From contig CBFFRP010000419.1 in the NCBI GenBank assembly GCA_965644295.1, positions 186,001 to 250,000 on the forward strand: 64,000 bases of DNA, in the 5' to 3' direction. The notes beneath the pieces are model-generated. The model worked only from the letters and a program-made list of their open reading frames with translations, did not search any database and was not told where the DNA came from. A program made the position numbers and the translations under genes. Positions 47,940-58,718 of the stretch are shown one piece after another; positions within the stretch are counted from its first letter, which is position 1, and every line of letters begins with the position of its first letter. Origin of the DNA: Paraphysomonas bandaiensis. Taxonomy: Eukaryota; Chrysophyceae.

Positions 47940-48340
47940 ATCGGACGGTCCATCATCGATGACCTGTAGCAGTCTACAAGTGCTTGTTGAAGCGAAGGAA
48001 CAGCAGAAGTTCGAGGCGTCGTGGGGTCATTATTCCTTGTCACAAGTGTGTCATGATTATCTTGGCTCTGCTGAACAAACGCCTCACAACGTTAGCTTGA
48101 CTGAACATGTGCTTGTTGGTCGATTGATACTGAGTGTCAAGTTGTTGTCGCAACTTCTTGCTGGCTCTGTGGCTTTCAAATGCAGCAGCATTGTTTCTTC
48201 CATATGCTACTTCGACGGCAAAATGGTTTGATCAAAACACATTATGAGCAGAGATGGAGAATCCACTGGAACTATATTGGAAGTCTTTTATTTAGCAATA
48301 GGCGTTAAAAGCCTGCACCAATTTAGTAGCTGATGACAGG
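47940..48340 (-). pseudogene. hAT transposase C-terminal relic
   Basis: On the minus strand the hAT dimerisation signature NVVRRLFSRAKIIMT reads at about 48093-48050. A stop follows, then MTPRRLELLLFLRFNKHL near 48033-47975, then stops. The upstream end (48283-48340) matches 9115-9170. So a dead hAT transposase with at least two nonsense changes. Confidence 0.7.
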
Positions 48341-48717
48341 AAGCTATTGGGCAAATATGCACCATTTTCCAGCAATTTTACGTGTATCCATCGTTTGGGC
48401 TCTGAGTGTGTGTGTGTGTATATGTGTGTATGTTGTATTTGTGTGTGTGTGTGTGCAAGGGAGGTCATGATTTGGTGATGATGAGGAAAAATATACGAGT
48501 GTTGATTTGCAACAAGATACGACATTCTTGTCGGTAGGTACGTACAGAAGGACATATCCAAAATATGCAATCTGAGAAAGCTGGAAGTGTGTAGCAGTGT
48601 GTGTAATATAGTTGTGTGTTAAAAGATTGCATACATTAGTGGTTGGTATATTGAAATAAGAGATATATTTAACTCGCCTACGATATCTAACTCCTTATTA
48701 AAGAGTGAAGGAGAGAT

Positions 48718-51700
48718 ATGCTGGGCTTGTATTTGAACCAAATCATCTTTTTATTAGCTGGTCTGATGACTGTGAAGGCTACTACTGAAATAATTCCTGG
48801 TCAAACATTAGTACTGACTTATGACGAATATGTGAACTACAATTACTTTATTAATTTATCAAACACGAGCCTTGAGGTGTTAGTGAACGGCTTTACCTCC
48901 GATGAGGACCTGAGTGGCACGATAGTGACCATGTATGCCTCTGTGGGAGCAGACAATGTCCCAACCACAGATGATTACGATATCAAATGTGATTCCAGTA
49001 CTTTCACTTCATCTGGGTCATCACCGTCAACTCTTGATTGTCGCCTCTCGGGACTTTATCTGAGTGGCCAGGACGTGGTTAATATAATGTTCCATGCGGG
49101 ATCTGACGGGATTAGTGGTGACTATGTCGGGCGGGAAATGAGCATTACTACCACATTTTCACCAGATAACTTGCAAGCAACAAATGAGTGGGAGCTTAAT
49201 CAACAATTAACTTTTCATTATGCCGAAGGTGGACAATACCTGTTTGAAATCAGTCTTCCTTCAGATCATGTGGATGAAGGGTTAATTCTCTATGGAATCA
49301 GTAAGTTTCGAATTGCATGTAGAAATCAATGATTAATAACTATATCGGTAAGGTAATGATGAGGACCTCTCTTTTCTACCTGCCACTGTATATATTGGGC
49401 TGGGGTGGGTTCCCTCGTCGTCAGAATATGACATTAAGTGTGATAAATTAACTTACACCGAGGGCACCGCTAGCTCTTCAACACTTGACTGCCGCCTCAG
49501 CCTGGAGTCACTACAGTCACACACGAAAGTGTATGTTCTTTTTAGCATGGGATCAGACGGCCAATCAGATACTTACTTCCAACGCTCGGCAACTCTTGAG
49601 GTCTCACAATATACCCAGTATTATACTGCTAATATAGGAGAGCCGGTGACCATACAGTACAGCGAAAGTGGGACGCAATATGTATATGTAGACCTGACTG
49701 ACTTGCCATTGTACAATGATTTATTTTTATACGGCTCTACTGATGACGTGGACTTGACACACGTCATTGCAGAAGTGTACCTCGGATTTAATGGGAGGTA
49801 AATCTTATAAAGTTATTCCTGTGTACCGGTATTTTAGAGTATTATATGTATGTCCAGATGCTTGTACACATTTCTATGCGATACCCCCAGCCTCTGTTAC
49901 TGATAATGTGTAACAGGGTTCCTTCAACGCAGTCGTATGACGTGCGCTGCGATCGTGACGACTACAGCACTCACGGTGCGACGTCCTCCACTCTCGACTG
50001 CCGTGTGTCATCGACAACATTGAAAGGTGTAAAATCAATCACGATGTACGTGTACGCTCTCGATGACGGCTTATCGTACAAATACCTTCTGCGCGAGATG
50101 TCGTTTACATTTAAATATAATCCTGCCATTTTTGCTCTGGTGCCCGGTGAACCAACTATTGTTTCGTATTGCGAAGGCTACACATATTTATCTGTAGATG
50201 TATCCAACCGATCCGCTAGCGAAGAACTGATCATTCATGGCAGTACGTCTGATACAGATATTACGTATGTACTCAACACATTCTATATTGGATACGACTG
50301 GATGCCTACGTCAACTTCCGCCTACAACTCGAAATGTGAACGTTCTTCTTATGAATGGTATGGTGCTTCGCCAAACACGCTTGACTGCCGTATATCCATC
50401 GCTGATTTAAGTGACCATAATACAGTGTACATTCTAATGTATTCATCTCATGATACAAATTATTTGTTGCGTGATATGACGATCACTGCATCCTTCCACC
50501 AAGCAGCCTACGACTTAGTTGTTGACGAACCACTAGTTATCGATTATGCAGAATCAACCACATACATCATATCGATGGATATATCGAATAGACCAGAGGA
50601 TAGTGATTTATTCATTACCGGGATTACCTCTGATGACGATTTGACCACGGTGTTAGCTTCTCTATACTTTGGGCTGGATGGTCGACTGCCTTACTCCAAT
50701 TCATACGACTTCATGTGTGACCACACCAGCTACACTACCTACGGTGCATCTACCGATACTCTCGACTGCCGTATTTCTCGATTTTCGTTGGAAGGACATA
50801 CTTCGATAACGATTAAATTGTACACTCAGAGCGATTCGTCATCTTATAGCTATTTTCAGCGTCAAATGACTCTGTCTGCGACGTATCAGTCGTCTGTATT
50901 TGAATTACTTCCGGGTACACCACTGGTTGTGGACTACGCTGAATTGGGATGGTATTCTATTACTCTTAATGCAGCCGCTGTGCCATCCGACAGCGAAGTG
51001 CTAATTACTGGTACCACTGATGACACGGATTTGAGCACTGCTATCGCAAAACTCTATATCGCATTTGATTGGATGCCTACGGGCTCCTCTGGGTATGATA
51101 TTTTGTGTACTCCGTCGACTTACACATCGTCCGGTGCCTCGCCATCGGCGTTGAATTGTCGTCTTCCACGTGAATATATTGACGACTGCACCTCTGTAAA
51201 CATCCTTATGTACACGTACTCCGATGACACTTCTACAACTTATTTACATCGATCAATGCAACTAACAGCTATGTACTCTCCCATTATTACTACGCTGCTA
51301 CCCAACGTTCCTCAAACTCTCTTCTATGCCGAAGAGTCATCTTACTCTTTCGTTTTGGATGTGTCTACGCGAGAGTCAACATGGGATGTGTTGTTGACTG
51401 GCTATACTGAAGATACAGACATTAGCAATGTGATAGTCAGTTTATACATGGGTTTTGGTGGTCGAATCCCAACGACTTCAGCGTATGACCTAAAGTGCGA
51501 TCGCAACACGGAGAGTGTATATGGAGGCTCCTCTGCAACACTAGATTGCGATCTTTTAGCGGAACAGTTAGAAGGATACACCAAGATAAATATCCTCGCT
51601 GTGTCGCTGTCAGATGGCCTCTCGACTGAGTATTACCAGCGCGAAATGCCCCTGCAGGCAATATATCCGCAAATTGCCAACGCAACTCGAAGCTCTCTCT

Positions 51701-51900
51701 GGCACCCCCCGCAGTACCCTCCAGAATCCTCCAGTACCTCTGCTTCTGCAAGCAGGAATGCGCCGAAGCTGTTGTGGGGAGGTGCTGTTGTGGCCGCTGT
51801 AGTAGGCATAGGTGCGCTGGTTGCTATGTTTTTGACTCGCCAACAAAGTATTAAGGATTATTCCATGAGCTATTCACTACTGAATCAAGAAACTGTGTGA
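48718..51900 (+). CDS. Type I membrane protein with seven tandem Cys-paired repeats
   Basis: Three exons (48718-49300, 49353-49797, 49917-51900) give 1,003 residues. A signal peptide (LNQIIFLLAGLMTVKA) opens it. Seven repeats of about 130 residues follow, each with an aspartate-rich loop (TSDEDLS, TDDTDLS), a tract YDxKCD...Y, a Cys in STLDCR (at repeats 1-5; repeat 6 reads ALNCR, repeat 7 TLDCD) and an aromatic YxxREM end. Each repeat therefore carries one Cys pair, likely a disulphide. A single membrane segment near the end (LLWGGAVVAAVVGIGALVAM) precedes a short cytosolic tail (SMSYSLLNQETV). This is a cell-surface or extracellular adhesion-type protein by architecture. I recognise no named family; Ca2+ binding through the DDDL loops is a guess. 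Splice phases close exactly. Confidence 0.85.
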
Positions 51901-52014
51901 GCACTAAACACTCCTGTGGCTACTTCGCTGTTAATTGGGCCAATTTACAATGTATTGGCAATTAATTATACATCATATCTATTTCATACTGCAACCTTGC
52001 AACTTCGAGTGTGA

Positions 52015-52150
52015 TCGCGCTCCATACTGAGCGCGTACTTAGGTAGAGCCAGGTGGGGGCCGGGTGGGTACCTAACTAATACTTGATTATGTCCCACACG
52101 TTATTTGCTAGATACCGACTGAACCCAGCTAGCTACATCATTATCACACA
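52015..52150. repeat. GC-rich direct repeat (left copy)
   Basis: About 135 bp, shared with 53608-53745: GAGCGCGTACTTAGGTAGAG, GGTACCTAACTAATACTTGA, CTACATCATTATCACAC. Together they bracket the gag element at 52157-53540. Not a normal 5-bp target duplication; origin unclear. Confidence 0.75.
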
Positions 52151-52156
52151 GTATTC

Positions 52157-52451
52157 TATTAGAATATGGATTTTATCCTAGTATATTCAATGTGGTACTT
52201 GAAGACAATGTACGAGAATACAGTCAAGTATAGTGATGTGTAGATGCTGCTATTATATTGAGAAAACTGAAATAGTTTGCTCGTTCAAGATATGTTTAGT
52301 AGCGAAAGGTCTACATAAGTAGTGATTTATGCATGGTGCTAAACGAGTTTGTGTTGTTTATCACAATTCGTGTAAACGATTATAATTAAGTCTATCTAGT
52401 CTAACAACTAAATCTCTCTTTGATCGAAGTAAGGATGAGCGTTTTCCAACA
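52157..52451 (+). mobile_element. 5' LTR of gag copy D
   Basis: TATTAGAATATGGATTTTAT to TTTTCCAACA, followed at once by TGGTAGCGAGC. A TGG just after a CA-ended LTR is the usual position of a tRNA primer-binding site, here overlapping the gag start. Confidence 0.85.
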
Positions 52452-53540
52452 TGGTAGCGAGCGAGGAGGATAGAGGAGCATTTCCGCAGTTCAACGAGAA
52501 TAACCTTGAACAATGGATTGAGGATTTTGAGACATTCCTCATGAGAAAGAAGCAGAGTGAAGTAGCGGTGGAACTGCCACTTAAGGAAAGTGACTTCGGG
52601 GAACAGCCACTCACGTTAATGGGAGGAGAAGACGTACAGACAGGCTGTAAAGAGGTATTGAAAGGCGAACGCCATAGCGTATTCTTACTGCAGGGAAGCA
52701 GTGCAGCATTCTCCGAAGGCGCTGAGTAAATTCCATCTCTTGCATAAAGGGTTCAAGGCTGATGGGAGTGGTAGTAACAGATTCAAAACGCATGTGATGA
52801 TTGATGAGTTGAAGAAATGTTTTGCTGGAAAGAAAGCAGAACAGAATGAAAGTGATCTGTTAACTCAGTATGGTTCCTTTCGGATGCGTCCGGAGGAGAC
52901 TGCGAAGGACTACACACTACGGTTCGAACTCCTGCTGAAGGAACTACAGGAGCAGCAGCAGGACATATCGGAGTTGTTTGCTGAATGAGGAATATGGTCA
53001 ATTGCGAGTTGGGTTATATTTGATGGATGATGATGTTGATTATGTAACGTTATCACGAAAAATTGAACGCTATGATGATACCATGGCTGGGAAAGAAGCG
53101 TTAGAGAAGAAGCGCAAAAGAGTGGAGGAGTTGAACTTCATCGATAAAGGGAAATGGTCTCGAAAAGAGCAGGATCAGCGCAAGAAGAGCAGCGGTAGGA
53201 AGAAGAAGCCGAGGAAGAAGGATAAAGAAATATCTGGACAGCGACCTGGGAGTGCAGAATACACAGATTGCAGAAAGTACAAGTCAATGGAACATCTTGC
53301 TGCTGATTGTCCAAAGATATGAAGAAAAAGTCTACTCGAGGAGGAGAGATTGATGGACGTAAGCCAGATAAGAGGTTATTGACAGTGGAGAACATTCGAC
53401 GAGGAGAACCGCTTGACTTATCTGATGACGACGAAGCAAACATGATAGAGCATGAAGAGTATATAACATGTCATAATTCTCTAGCTACAGGAAGCTACAT
53501 GCGCCATTTAAGAAAACTACTTCTTATTACACGCTCTCCC
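52452..53540 (+). pseudogene. LTR retrotransposon gag (copy D), frameshifted
   Basis: Open stretches in several frames join as one gag-like polyprotein: MVASEEDRGAFPQFNENNLE, then FKTHVMIDELKKCFAGKKAE and FRMRPEETAKDYTLRFELLL. A charged region with IERYDDTMAGKEAL and a Lys-rich tail follow. The tail has a zinc-knuckle-like CRKYKSMEHLAADC in which one Cys of CxxCxxxxHxxxxC is replaced by Tyr. Compared with copy C there is one extra G near 52621, shifting frame, and another shift near 52985. No protease or reverse transcriptase follows before the next repeat, so the element is not autonomous. Ty1/copia versus Ty3 affiliation is not settled. Confidence 0.75.
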
Positions 53541-53607
53541 TAGGTCCACATGACCACACACACCTCACGATGAACATACTACAACAACACATTGTCCCAT
53601 GCATCAT

Positions 53608-53745
53608 AAGTGCCCCATTCTGAGCGCGTACTTAGGTAGAGCCGGGTGGGGGCCGGGAGGGTACCTAACTAATACTTGATTATGTCCCACACGTTATTAT
53701 CTAGCTACCTACTGAACCCAACTAGCTACATCATTATCACACGGT
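53608..53745. repeat. GC-rich direct repeat (right copy)
   Basis: Second copy of the 135-bp repeat at 52015-52150, about 90% alike by eye. Confidence 0.75.
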
Positions 53746-54312
53746 ATTCAGCGCTGAATATGCAGTGAGACCCCGAGTGGGGAACCGCTGAACTCTGAGC
53801 AATGTGTACATAGGTAGAGGTGCGCTGTCGCAACACTCAGCAGCACCCACTAGGGGGGGCGCACGCAGTGATTATTTACGCTGTCAGTATGGGGCAATCT
53901 CCATGGTGCAAGTGATCTAACTTCATCACCAGGACTTTGAAACTTCAATAATATGAATTTCAGGGTTTGGGTCACATTGTGTTTATCAGGATATTATGTG
54001 CCTTATATCATACACACATCATTCAATCAGTTGTACTATTAAGCGTATTGTATATAAATGTGATGTTGATGCAAATTAAGGCAATATAAATCCTTTTGTG
54101 TGGCTACAACGGTTTACATTCATCATCACACATATGAAACTATTTATGTACTTCATCCTTTCACGTGACATAAAAGATGCTAGATTAGTATAGTTAATAA
54201 TTATTTATATTTTATATGATATACTTTTGTAGCCGTGGATATGGTAGTCTTTGTCAAGCAGCGTGGTGCGATCTTAATGACTAGCACTAAATATGGAATC
54301 TACGCAAGTATT

Positions 54313-54616
54313 TATTTGGAAATTGCTCATTCTTAACTAGATCCCAGAGAGAATTTGTCGTTAGACTAGATAGATTAATTAATATCGTTTACACGAATTG
54401 TGACAAACAACACAATCTCATTTTGCTCCATACATAATATCCTACATATGTGAACTTCTCGTTACTAAACACTAAACATATCTTGAAAGATCAAACTATT
54501 TCAGTTTCTCAATATCATCACAGCATGTATGTGTACATCACTATATTTCACTGTATTCTCGTACATTGTCTTCAAGTGACACACTGAATATACTATAATA
54601 TAATCCATATTCTAAT
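54313..54616 (-). mobile_element. Solo LTR (copy E)
   Basis: TTTGGAAATTGCTCATTCTT to ATATTCTAATAGAATA, closely like the other LTR copies. No internal sequence. Confidence 0.8.
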
Positions 54617-55055
54617 AGAATAACGAGACAGCTATTAGGATTCAGCGTAATACATGATTGTATCTGTGAGTTATAATGTTCAATGAAATATATCATGAAC
54701 TGAATTAGAGAGAGTATCTGTCGAAGATACATGATCGTCATCATTATCAGTCACAATTCTAACTATTCCGTTGTGCAAGATAGTTATATTCTATATTGTT
54801 ATTCATAATTCTCACTCTACTGTGTTCATTGCTTACACTCTAATAATCACAACATTGTTTACTATTATAAAGATCAATTCTTTATTACAACAATAGTCCT
54901 ATATGTTAGTACGGATTGTTGGGTCGGTTTAATAGTGGTGAGACGCTATCTAACAATAGTATTGCAATATATTGTTCCCTAGCCCTGGCATAGAGAGCCT
55001 CAAAATACAACATCTACTTTGGATAATTACGAATTACAAACAGCTATGACAGAAG

Positions 55056-56803
55056 TCATGCAGACGACAACTCAGCCCTTTTTTCTTGAATTTTTGCAAT
55101 CGTTCCGAATTCCAAAAACTCGTCAATCATCTCACCACATTTCGCTCCAATGCCATCGATTTTCATCTTACCTTTCGAAACAGCTTTTCCACTTGTGATT
55201 GGCTCATGGTGCTGTCGAACAGCAGCCGCTGCCTACATTTCCATAAAATAAATACACTACCAATATAGGCGGCTGACATACATACTTTTCTATAAGTATT
55301 TCCAGCTTGACTGTTTCCAGTTTTAAAATAGACCTCACTAAGCTCTGACAAAGCTGCCACAATTCTACAAGTCATCCAAAACAATATAAGACAAAATAGA
55401 GTACATCCTGGGCGTAATACCCCTCATTGGCTGCACATTTAGTTCCAGTTTTGCTGGTCTCTGTGCGCGCTGCAACGGCCTTGACTGTACCGAACATCTC
55501 TTCAGCCATGCCTACCAGAATTATCCCAGAATTAATTCACCACGTACTCTAAAAAAGTTCTGTTTTTTTAATTACCTAGTAACTCTTGGCCAGAGGCAGC
55601 AGGATTATTCATAAGTAGTGTCCCCAGTTTTACCCTGGCCTCATGGTCAGCCTCGGGAATGTTCAGTCCTTCATCCCGCGCCATATCCACGAAGCGCGAA
55701 ACTGCTGCCTTTTTACCATTCACACTATGCATGTCCAGGTCATCAAACAATCCGGCCGCTCTGGTGGTATCAATGGTGGGCTGAAAGGATGCCTCCGCCG
55801 CTATTTCCTCTGCAAATAGTACACTGTTATGTCAATATGTAGGCGAAAAATGAGACAAGTTGAGACAGCGTATGAAGCGAAAGACGCAATTATAGGTACC
55901 TTCAGTTTTGGCGTGGTCTCGCCAAGTCAGCCTCTCGACGGTGTTTGCAGGGGCTTTAAAGTAACAGCGCACGAAAGTTCCCAATTCATCGTTGAATGCT
56001 CCATTGCAGCTTACTTGCTTTTCACCTTTGATAGACTCTGCATAATACAGTAAGGATGTTACGGAATACAGTAGAGCGTTTGACCACCACACCACACAAT
56101 AAGTATAAAGACTTCACACGTACCGAGTTTGAGTTTTCCCTTGCAACCCGGTTGCGGACAAGGAGGTAGGGCGCCATTGATTTCTCCATCGACACATCTG
56201 CGCACCAGTTCCGTCTACCGATATATTAGACGTCATCTAGGAATATTTATGTCTAACCTTGGTGCCAGTAATGTGCTGATTATTCCACCGCATGTAATCC
56301 TTCAACTCATCTAGTGTCTTAGCTTTATACTTGGCATACACGTTTTGCTCTGCCTCACTCAAGTCATCAAGGGCATCGCCCTGGCCAAAGACCCCACGTG
56401 AGCAATGCACAATTAATACAAGATATCCCCACCCGTGCTTTCTTCGCTTCAGAACCTCCTCTACCTTCAGCTTTCCGCTTCAATGTATCTTGTGGTCTCA
56501 TTATAGTCTCTCGCAGCAGATCCATCTGCTCATCACTAACCCCATCCATCTCAAGATTATTAAAGAATTCTTCTGGATCAACCTTCTTTGGAATAGTAAA
56601 ACAATTGACATGTACCCATGACGTCATGTTGATACTATCATCCGTTACTCGATGTGTGCCTATTCTCAACTCATCTTTATTAATTTTCGATTTACACTAA
56701 TAACAAAACCATTTAAATGTATTGCATATTCATGATGTTGAATACATACCTTTTTGCATGTTGATCGACCGGATTTAGCAGGTTCTACGCTATATGTTGC
56801 CAT
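55056..56803 (-). CDS. PARP-type zinc finger, PADR1 and Pol-X HhH domain protein
   Basis: Nine exons (56803-56750, 56696-56433, 56380-56258, 56214-56124, 56037-55900, 55809-55576, 55511-55421, 55364-55286, 55232-55056) give 416 residues. The PARP-like zinc finger has ligands C16, C19, H47 and C50. It is followed by a helical EAEQNVYAKYKAKTLDELKD segment, then a PADR1 zinc domain (GTKTELVRRCVDG; ligands about C166, C171, C188, C202). A unique linker comes next. The C-terminal half is a polymerase-X-type helix-hairpin-helix 8-kDa domain: NEGIVAALSELSEVYFKTGN, and KMKIDGIGAKCGEMIDEF. There is no ADP-ribosyltransferase or polymerase catalytic domain. This looks like a DNA-nick or gap-binding adaptor acting in the nucleus; function inferred. 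The GGGTATTACG donor at 55420 was chosen because it rebuilds the Pol-X start. Confidence 0.88.
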
Positions 56804-57341
56804 GGCTTCTCTGTTGTAAAGTAGCTTCGTTTATAATGATGATCATAAGCAACCATTTGGCCTGAATGTAGAAACAATAATTTCAGTTAACTGAATAATC
56901 TTGCCTGTTAAAGATACCGTTTCTCGAGAGAGAGAACAGCTTTTCTTCAACTCAACAACTGAAAGTACGTGGGAACCCTTTGAAGATAGCCCTTCTGGAG
57001 AGAATACGGTAAGCAATACATTATATTTCCATCTATCTGTACGTACATACACGACAGGTTACGTACTTAACAGGCGTGTTGTAGTGGTTAAAATAAACAC
57101 AGGCATGAACCACTTATCGCATGAGCCTCTACAGGCCCCATGAGATTAACTCCATATCAATTATGTAATTATTAAAATTATATAATGATCTCCTCATATG
57201 AGACACCTGTACATTAATACCTAAAGGAATGAGCACTGTAGTGAGGTCAAAGGTGTTAAACAAGCTACGGTCTCGAATTGTCTCTGTGGATGCAGTAGAT
57301 GAAGGTTTTTTATACCTGTTTTATTATTATTGTATAAATAT
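56804..57341. promoter_or_regulatory. Divergent spacer between PARP-finger gene and cyclin gene
   Basis: 538 bp between outward starts. No recognised motif; promoters inferred from position. Confidence 0.35.
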
Positions 57342-58718
57342 ATGGATATGACAGTGTCTCTTATTCGTATGATATCATCCAGCTATAGTGAATATCCCAA
57401 TTCTGAACACAGTGGCTCACCTTCTTCGAACTGTGGGAGTGAGTCGGGTGAAGAAAGTAGACAACTTGCCTTCACTCCACCTCGCAGTCGGGGTAATTCG
57501 AAAGAAGAGTTTCAACTGGTCGAATATGATGTCATTCGCTGTATCTGTGCCTGGTGCGTATAATTGATTGCTAGTCACAATGTGTTGACCTTTACGTAGT
57601 ATCGCCTTGCAAGTGCAAAAATCTGTTGAAGACAAGTATGTACCCTCTGTACAGTATGAATGCTTTAACAAACCGTACACCAATGCCATGGATATTGACC
57701 CCTCGGTACGATTGTTGCAGTTAATGGTTATGGCTTTAATATTTGCTGGTAGGAGTACTCATTGGAAGCTATCCAGTTTATCTTTACGATTATACACAAA
57801 GAGAGCCAGATGGAGTATGAGTGCATGATAATTACCCTAATCTACTTAGAACGATTGGCACGTCTGACCAACAATGCATTCCGGGTCTGCGAATTGAATT
57901 GGCGGTACATACTATTTACCTGCATGATGCTGGCCAGCAAGATATGGGACGATTTTGCTATGATTAATGGCGAATATGCAACGATTTTTACAAATTTGAA
58001 GCTGTCTCTGATAAATCAATTAGAGCTTGAGGCACTGAAAATATTCAACTTCTCCCTTGCAGTTAGCAATGTCGAGTACACCAGTTACCACGCGAAGATA
58101 CAGGATTTGGTCGCCGCAGCCAAAGTTAAGATGGTACATGATCGCCTTGCAGTAGATTATTTCATGGCATCTGATGAAGTTGAAGTGGAGAGTATTGATA
58201 GTTATAGTTGGCCCGCATCTGCAGAGTCTTCTGCTAAATTTCCAGGCACCTTGCACAAAAATGAGAGTGCTAAAACCACCATGAGTAGCGAGGATATTTC
58301 CGAACAAAGCAGTTTTCAGGAACGACTTCATCGTTCTCATGCTGTTCAGCCATGTACTCGATCAAATATCCCTAGCTCATGTGAGAATGAGGATGATGAG
58401 AAGTTAGAGACCGATATGACAGTTGTTCAACGCAGTGCTGCATCTGATAGCTGTCTCCTTAACCTAAAGCCGAAAAATACTGCCGCTACTGTTAATATGT
58501 GCAAAGTTGCGTCTGTCCGGAGGACACTGGAGGGAATGTTACACGCATGTCGTAAATCTTTCTCTCTTTTGCCGAAGGATTCTGCTAAAGTCCATCCCGG
58601 CAATTTACCAGTAAACAGAACTGGTTGTAGAATCTGTTTAAACCGTGAACGGACAAGTTGTGAGTGTGATACCGAGCGCCCTTCCCTAAAGAGCATGACC
58701 ATAAGTGTATATCACTAG
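57342..58718 (+). CDS. Cyclin Y-like (P/PHO80-type) cyclin
   Basis: Three exons (57342-57553, 57600-57705, 57753-58718) give 427 residues. After a Ser/Pro-rich start, the cyclin box reads SLEAIQFIFTIIHKESQMEY, ECMIITLIYLERLARLTNNA and ELNWRYILFTCMMLASKIWD, then QLELEALKIFNFSLAVSNVE. The YLERL and ASKIWDD motifs are diagnostic of cyclin Y/PCL-type cyclins, which activate CDKs such as CDK14/16. The second intron (47 bp) is needed to shift frame and rebuild DPSEYSLEAI; without it the box is broken. A long Ser-rich C-terminal region ends in a Cys-rich piece (TGCRICLNRERTSCECDT) unlike ordinary cyclins. The first ATG at 57342 was taken because no in-frame ATG lies upstream. Confidence 0.88.

Larger units (their letters stand above)
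51901..55055. other. Retroelement-rich spacer
   Basis: No host gene is supported. The stretch holds two GC-rich direct repeats, a full LTR plus gag remnant, and a solo LTR. The sequence at 53746-53890 is unusually GC-rich and unexplained. Confidence 0.6.

Noticed and set aside
55365-55404. A 40-bp intron from GTACTC in the PARP-finger gene
   Set aside because: It gives an immediate stop; the 56-bp intron from 55420 restores a good Pol-X motif.
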